NCBI RefSeq assembly: GCF_900161835.1
Contig: NZ_LT897836.1
Span: forward strand, 992,001 to 1,056,000
DNA from: Sodalis endosymbiont of Henestaris halophilus
GTDB taxonomy: Bacteria; Pseudomonadota; Gammaproteobacteria; Enterobacterales; Enterobacteriaceae
Length of the DNA: 64,000 nucleotides
Reading direction: 5' to 3'
Shown: piece by piece, positions 60,101 through 64,000 of the stretch
Numbering within the stretch: the first letter of the stretch is position 1
Layout: every line of letters begins with the position of its first letter
Notes under the pieces: generated by a model
The model's input: only the letters and a program-made list of their open reading frames with translations
What the model was told of the DNA's origin: nothing
Databases searched by the model: none
Program-made: the position numbers and the translations under genes

Positions 60101-60538
60101 GTCGCTGATAGCGTGCGCCTGGTCTTGCTCTTGCTTCAATTGATCAGATAACTCCATAAGTTGACTGTTAATTTGTAACAGCCGTTGATTTAGTTCACTG
60201 CTAGCTAGGTTGTGGTTTAGGGGGTTAGGGTTATCTGGTTCTCTATCTTTTTCATCTCGCAGCTGGCGAGTGAGCACCGGAAAGTCGTCAATAGCCTTCT
60301 GATATTTTGATATTTTAGAACTGGATGCTTTACATTCGGCAATGGCGTTCAGCGATGACTGAAGCGCTTCGATAATCGCTGCCTGGTTCGGTGAAGTTTG
60401 ATCATCTAGTGCCTGCTGCAGATCTTTTTTGAGCTGGCTCTCGTCTGGTAAGTTAGCGGAGAAGGCAGGGGAAGTTATTAGCCATCCTAAGAAAAAAAGT
60501 GTAATCCAGCTCAAGGTGAGGACCCTCGTTTTAACCAC
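57191..60538 (-). CDS. mscM: miniconductance mechanosensitive channel MscM
   Basis: Large inner-membrane channel of the MscK/MscM type that releases solutes on osmotic downshock. It starts (GTG 60538) with a signal peptide (hydrophobic core, then SPAFSANL), followed by a long periplasmic helical region rich in Gln and Leu (residues about 30-470), many membrane segments (about 480-900), and a C-terminal MscS-like pore domain with ALGVGLGFGLQEIFANFISG and FEKPIRIGDTVTIR. It is 1115 residues (E. coli 1107). It is the largest intact gene in the window and is kept although the psd and rsgA genes upstream in the same ancestral operon have decayed. Confidence 0.96.
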   Translation of the reverse strand: MVKTRVLTLSWITLFFLGWLITSPAFSANLPDESQLKKDLQQALDDQTSPNQAAIIEALQSSLNAIAECKASSSKISKYQKAIDDFPVLTRQLRDEKDREPDNPNPLNHNLASSELNQRLLQINSQLMELSDQLKQEQDQAHAISDSLGLLPQQQTEARRALTYVEQQCNALPTPNTPLEQAQATAMQFEQYARRLKVEELDLAQLSANNRQELSRLRAELLRKRHNRVDQELQLLRNQLNSLRQEETKQAIEHTEMLAEQMGELPKSIGTQLQINRELSIAFNQQMQRMEIIASQQRQTASQTLQVRQALTTLREQSQWLYESPALGETLRAQVSRLPELPKSQQLDSDMAQLRVQRLHFEDLMNKLPLHSLGVQDDGSPLTSAQRRILDVQLAIQRNLLNALLTGCDTQILELTKLKVANSQLEETMNEIQEAAHRYLFWVADVSPIGLSYPLNVGQDLRRLVTIDTFSQLTHALGMMLTRQETLIPLFGALLLVGFSLSSRRHYYAFLERSSSRVGKVNQDHLSLTLCNVFWSVLVALPLPVLWAALGYGLRHAWPYPVAIAIGDGVSATVPVLWVFMICAHFARPQGLFIVHFGWPQQQVKRALRYYTLSIGMIVPLIMALISFDNYSEREFAGTLGRLCFCLLCACLSQVTTSLKRAGLPLYFDKHGASDNVVNRSLWNIMICAPIAAATAACLGHLTTAQALLARLETSVAIWFLLLIIYHIIRRWMFIQRRRIAFERTKLRRAEMLAQRARNEEDLSSSQLNDVAAEIDEKVLDLDTISAQSLQLVRSILTLIALLSVILLWSELHSAFGFLENITLWDATSTIQGVDSIQPITLGALLIAILVFIITTQMVRNLPSLLELALLQHLDLTPGTGYAITTLTKYGLMLLGGLIGFSMIGIEWSKLQWLVAALGVGLGFGLQEIFANFISGLIILFEKPIRIGDTVTIRTLTGTITRINTRATTITDWDRKEIIVPNKAFITEQFVNWSLSDTVTRVVLRVPAPTDANIEQVTHILVQAARSCPLVLELPAPEAFLVDLQQGLPLFELRMHAAEMGHRMPLRHQVHVLILEGYRKNGMVLPFPPFHLRMDQIKYDNSRHKNQIKTENGSL

Positions 60539-60639
60539 AGATGATTCAGGTTAGCCGGCAGCTATCGGCTTGTCCCGTTGACGTGGCCCCAGCTATTGCC
60601 CTCCCTGGCGGGCAGTAATATCGAGTAGGCATATTTGCA

Positions 60640-61390
60640 TTCAGCAACATTTTTTTGGACAAAAGATGAATAACCGTTTAACCCAGCTTGAAGTTAGTAC
60701 CCTTATTCCTGTCTTTTTAGGAGTACAGACGCCTTCGCAAGGCGTCCTCGCTAGCGAAAAGACTAGCATTTGATAATTTCTGCCCGTGGCTAAGTTAACG
60801 ATGCCTGTTTATACATTATCGATTATTATCAACAATGTTATCCGATCGCTAAAATTTGCGTCATAGAGACAAAATCGTTATAGGAAAAGTAGATGATTCG
60901 TTTAGTTACGGGCAAATAAGTTAATGATATTAGCTTACTGCTAGTGTATGTACTGAAACAAATCGCCCGGGACTTTCAACTTTTCGTGCGATACATTGTT
61001 GTAAGACATATGCACGCGGTGATAATCACGAAGCACTAGATAGGTCGCAGCAAATTTGCTGCCGCGAAAAATAAGCTATTAATGACTTGTGTTTCAGCTA
61101 ACAGTGCTGCAAGTCTAGAATAGTATCTTTTTTCTAAAATACTTCCCATCCTCAATAAGTCGAGCATCATTGCGCAACGATCGGACGAAGAATGCGTTAA
61201 AGGTTGGATCGGCTGTCAGATCTGACTGCTGCGCTTCTTGCATATCGACATTATATAGGCGCACGAACAACATAATAACCAACGGGTAAGCAAGCCGCCG
61301 CTTACGGCGTTCTGCACATCAACCGACCAGTGACGTTAGCCAACGCTGAGGCAACAGGTGTAGTAGAGCTATCTTTATCTTGTCTAACAT
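60640..61390 (-). pseudogene. psd: decayed phosphatidylserine decarboxylase
   Basis: From ATG 61390 the minus strand reads MLDKIKIALLHLLPQRWLTS, matching the Psd N-terminus. After frameshifts it continues with [32 protein letters not shown] and VPGDLF (conserved core), NLFARN then a stop, and LLKRQE followed by FKLG and TVIHLL near the end. The region that carries the self-cleavage LGST site reads LG followed by a stop, so a mature enzyme is impossible. It lies between rsgA and mscM remains as in E. coli. A GACGCCTT/AAGGCGTC hairpin (60728-60746) sits inside. Loss removes the normal bacterial route to phosphatidylethanolamine. Confidence 0.9.
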
Positions 61391-61447
61391 TAGAGCCACC
61401 TCTTTCCTACTTTATTAACTAGCCAAAATGTGGTGCATATTATATCG

Positions 61448-62150
61448 TCAGCAGTGATACATATCAGCAATCTCGCCACCAAAAGACAAACGTGCATTAA
61501 CCTCAACCATTTTATATATAATACAATGGTAATAAACGAAACGTTGGCAAGAGTTAGCATCGCTTCCACCGCAGTTCAGATTGGTATTATGACTACAGTT
61601 ATGTAACTTTACAGGCACCAAATTACCCCTGCATTTGACAAAATCATGGGCAAAAAATCTGGCGCCCGATGCCAAAGAACAAACTTTCTGTAATACAAAA
61701 GAAAGAAATTAAATGACCTAGGATCTAAAATATTTTGCTTAATAACAGTATGCCGCTCGCGTTCCATAATGATGGAAGACACGATTCATTAAAATCTTTT
61801 CGTAATCTAATAATAGCATATTGAATAACCCCAGATTAACTAGTGAAAATACTGGTATGACTGAACCAGCATTTCCTAGAAATAACTAATTTAATTTGCT
61901 GGTATGGCTCTATTATCAAGCAACTGATAGCTTATACATATAATAGATAGTAATATGCGGCTTTAATTCCAGCCAGACCGCAATGTTAGTAAACAATTTT
62001 ATTGAGTACGATAAGCAGTCTTCATTTCTACTTTGCATGATTACAGATAACGATTTATCATTTCCAAAAATAACTCGTCGTAAAGACAAGCAAAGGCAAT
62101 AACGATGTTATCCATATTTGCCGCAATCCATTTGATGATGTTATACACAT
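61448..62150 (-). pseudogene. rsgA: decayed ribosome small-subunit GTPase
   Basis: The minus-strand frame at 62145-62050 gives IAANMDNIVIAFACLYDE and INRYL, against IAANIDQIVIVSAILPE and IDRYL. At about 62015 LIVLNKI keeps the G4 motif region (IIVLNKID). An open piece at 61675-61448 gives KLHNCSHNTNLNCG, QRFVYYHCII and VEVNARLSF, matching the zinc-binding KYRDCKHDTDPGC and C-terminal TRFENYHRILESM regions. Stops and frameshifts lie between, and no intact P-loop can be read. It precedes the psd fossil on the same strand and is divergent from orn, exactly the E. coli order. Confidence 0.85.
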
Positions 62151-62608
62151 CGGAGCAAGTGAACAATTAACATTGCAGATAGGGATAGCCTATACAATGC
62201 ATAATGCAAATAATACCTAATCCAGAACAGTTGAGATTTACTAACGTGTTATATCATCTATATCACCCTATCACTAGGAACTTGATAGTATGAAGCATAT
62301 TGTTGCTACGGTAAATTATGCACCGCTCGTGATTGATTCCCCAATCATTATGTATGCTATGCTAGCTAACTATAAAACCTTTAGGGTCCCACCTTAACTG
62401 ATTAGTCCCATTGTGAACGTCTCTGCGCTCACGTTATTACCAGCGTCAATGATGAAGTTCGTTTTGTAACTAACACTCTTGCTCTTTAAGCAATTTATTT
62501 TGCTGATAGCGCCTGACTTAGTTATGATATAAATCATATAGGTAATAACAATAACTACCATATATATGGTATCAGATAAGCCGTAAAATCCTTTACTACG
62601 AGTAAACC
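62151..62608. other. upstream remainder of rsgA and orn leader
   Basis: The 5' part of rsgA should lie here but is too eroded to read. The last 100 bp must hold the orn promoter; I see no clear element. Confidence 0.45.
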
Positions 62609-63154
62609 ATGATGGTAAATGATTATAACCTGATTTGGATCGATCTGGAAATGACCGGGCTAGATCCAGAACGCGATCGTATTATCGAAATAGCAACGCT
62701 GGTCACCGACGCCAATCTAGCTATTCTTGCAGAAGGTCCGTTGCTAGCAATACATCAATCTGACTCTCATCTGGCGATGATGAATGAATGGAATTTGCGT
62801 ACTCATACTGCCAGTAGATTAGTTAACCGGGTTCGGTACAGTCAGCTGAATGAAGACGATGCAGTGGCGCAGATACTGCCATTTTGGGCTAAATGGGTAC
62901 CTGCCGGCAAGTCGCCGATTTGCGGTAATAGTATAGGACAGGATCGGCGCTTCTTATTCCGCTATATGCCAGCGCTCGAAGCATATTTTCACTACCGTTA
63001 CCTAGATGTCAGTACGATAAAAGAACTGGTTCGTCGTTGGAAGCCAGAAATTCTGGCCGGGTTGAAGAAAAAAAATAAACATCAGGCGCTAGACGATATC
63101 CGCGAATCTGTTGCAGAACTAGTCTATTATCGCAAACATTTTATCTGTTTGTAA
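62609..63154 (+). CDS. orn: oligoribonuclease
   Basis: 3'-5' exonuclease that finishes RNA decay by hydrolysing 2-5-nt fragments to mononucleotides; essential in E. coli. DEDDh catalytic residues are Asp12 and Glu14 in [14 protein letters not shown], Asp112 in [11 protein letters not shown], and His158 and Asp163 in [12 protein letters not shown]. It is 181 residues, identical in length to E. coli. Two consecutive ATGs (62609 and 62612) are possible starts. It is followed by a tRNA-Gly gene as in E. coli. The insert region around residues 75-90 has drifted, while the catalytic core has not. Confidence 0.97.
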   Translation: MMVNDYNLIWIDLEMTGLDPERDRIIEIATLVTDANLAILAEGPLLAIHQSDSHLAMMNEWNLRTHTASRLVNRVRYSQLNEDDAVAQILPFWAKWVPAGKSPICGNSIGQDRRFLFRYMPALEAYFHYRYLDVSTIKELVRRWKPEILAGLKKKNKHQALDDIRESVAELVYYRKHFICL

Positions 63155-63235
63155 TCTCCTGCGGTAAAACTGGATTGACGTGGTTATGTTTGCGGCAATC
63201 GCATTAATAAAAAACTAATTTCGTCGCGGAAGATC

Positions 63236-63263
63236 TTGCAGCTAGCGATATTTGTCGTAAAAT
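63236..63263 (+). promoter_or_regulatory. sigma-70 promoter for tRNA-Gly
   Basis: TTGCAG (63236-63241), a 16-nt spacer and TAAAAT (63258-63263) lie 36 nt before the tRNA. It is the best sigma-70 match near the gene. Confidence 0.6.
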
Positions 63264-63299
63264 GCTTCTTTTAATACCAAGACTTCATGTTAGGTCCAT

Positions 63300-63374
<75 letters not shown>

Positions 63375-64000
63375 TTTTTCATTATTACCCTCTGCAATAT
63401 GCTTATTTTTACATGAAAATTAAGGTAAGCTATTATAATACTCCCTTATCGTTAATATAACTTTGGTTTAGCGCAAAATAATACCTTGTCATTATTTATC
63501 AAGGCGCTTTGGTCATTAGATGCAAAGCGGTCGGTTGATACTTGTTTATTATTGAATGTTAGTTAGGAAACATTATTAATTTCATGAATAATATAGCGGT
63601 TTCTATATGTATGAATGTTAACCTGGCTTAACGATCGCACGATCAACTATGCTGCAGCAATAAATATAATAAGGAGGATATTGCAACCAGTTTTAGGTAT
63701 GCATTTACATGCCTGGTGCGATTTGCGCGTACGTCACAGCCAGCTTAAGTGCGATGCGTATCGATACGGCGTTCTTTGTATCAAATAATAAACTAAAAAA
63801 CCTATGTTTTTTATTTGGGTTTGTTGCTACGCACAACTATTAGTTAGCAGGATAACAATAGATATTAGGAAAGCATAGTGTTTTAAGTTACGATGTTTAT
63901 GTGCGTAATAGTAGCGAGATTCTGGTACAACATCGATGAAAGTGTATAGCGGCCGAATCTTACAACATCAGAACGAACCGCCTAATAAACTTAGGAAGTT
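63375..64000. other. gene-free right edge
   Basis: E. coli has queG next; I see no remains. A ribosome-site-like AAGGAGG at 63671-63677 precedes a 34-codon TTG frame (63681-63785), but the spacing is too short and the product matches nothing. Confidence 0.5.

Noticed and set aside
63671-63785. 34-codon TTG frame after an AAGGAGG
   Set aside because: Only 3 nt separate the ribosome site from the start codon and the product has no match.

Overview
The window looks like a chromosome segment of a host-restricted gammaproteobacterial endosymbiont from the Enterobacterales (Sodalis-like symbionts of sap-feeding insects are the closest type I can name; the species is inference). Every recognisable gene reads like an enterobacterial orthologue. 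The intact coding regions sum to roughly 30 kb of 64 kb. The rest is AT-rich DNA with no insertion sequences, phage or CRISPR. Many of the gaps still hold readable remains of genes found at the same place in E. coli.

Layout, using E. coli gene order as a ruler. (1) 1-6.3 kb: a long empty stretch, then mltC and yggX, a decayed mutY and a divergent decayed trmB. (2) 7.7-44.4 kb: a block colinear with the E. coli gyrA-prmB region: gyrA/ubiG divergent, nrdA-nrdB-yfaE, [yfbV fossil] ackA-pta, [hisP/hisM fossils] ubiX, [purF fossil] cvpA, dedD, folC, accD, [dedA fossil] truA, [usg fossil] pdxB, fabB, aroC, prmB. (3) 46.9 kb: a PAP2 phosphatase (ybjG-like) at a block junction. (4) 48.6-53.4 kb: two head-to-head groES-groEL operons forming an inverted repeat with arms of about 2.1 kb. 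(5) 53.7-63.4 kb: a block colinear with the E. coli groEL-orn region: epmB, efp, [epmA fossil] mscM, [psd fossil] [rsgA fossil] orn, tRNA-Gly.

What is kept: DNA topology and dNTP supply (GyrA, NrdAB with its ferredoxin YfaE), acetate/acetyl-phosphate energy metabolism (AckA-Pta), quinone synthesis (UbiG, UbiX), fatty acid synthesis (AccD, FabB), folate, vitamin B6 and chorismate steps (FolC, PdxB, AroC), cell wall and osmotic functions (MltC, DedD, YbjG, MscM), translation quality (EF-P, EpmB, TruA, PrmB) and a doubled chaperonin. What is lost here: purine entry (PurF), A:G mismatch repair (MutY), tRNA m7G (TrmB), phosphatidylethanolamine formation (Psd), ribosome assembly GTPase (RsgA), and the EF-P ligase EpmA. 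This pattern fits a young-to-intermediate nutritional symbiont still shedding genes.

The most interesting points are the inverted groESL duplication, in which GroEL is held identical while GroES and the C-terminal tails diverge, each copy under its own near-consensus heat-shock promoter followed by a C/A homopolymer tract; the broken EF-P modification pathway; and an unusually rich set of perfect short hairpins in the non-coding DNA, including one apparently created inside the trmB fossil by copying its own 3' end.
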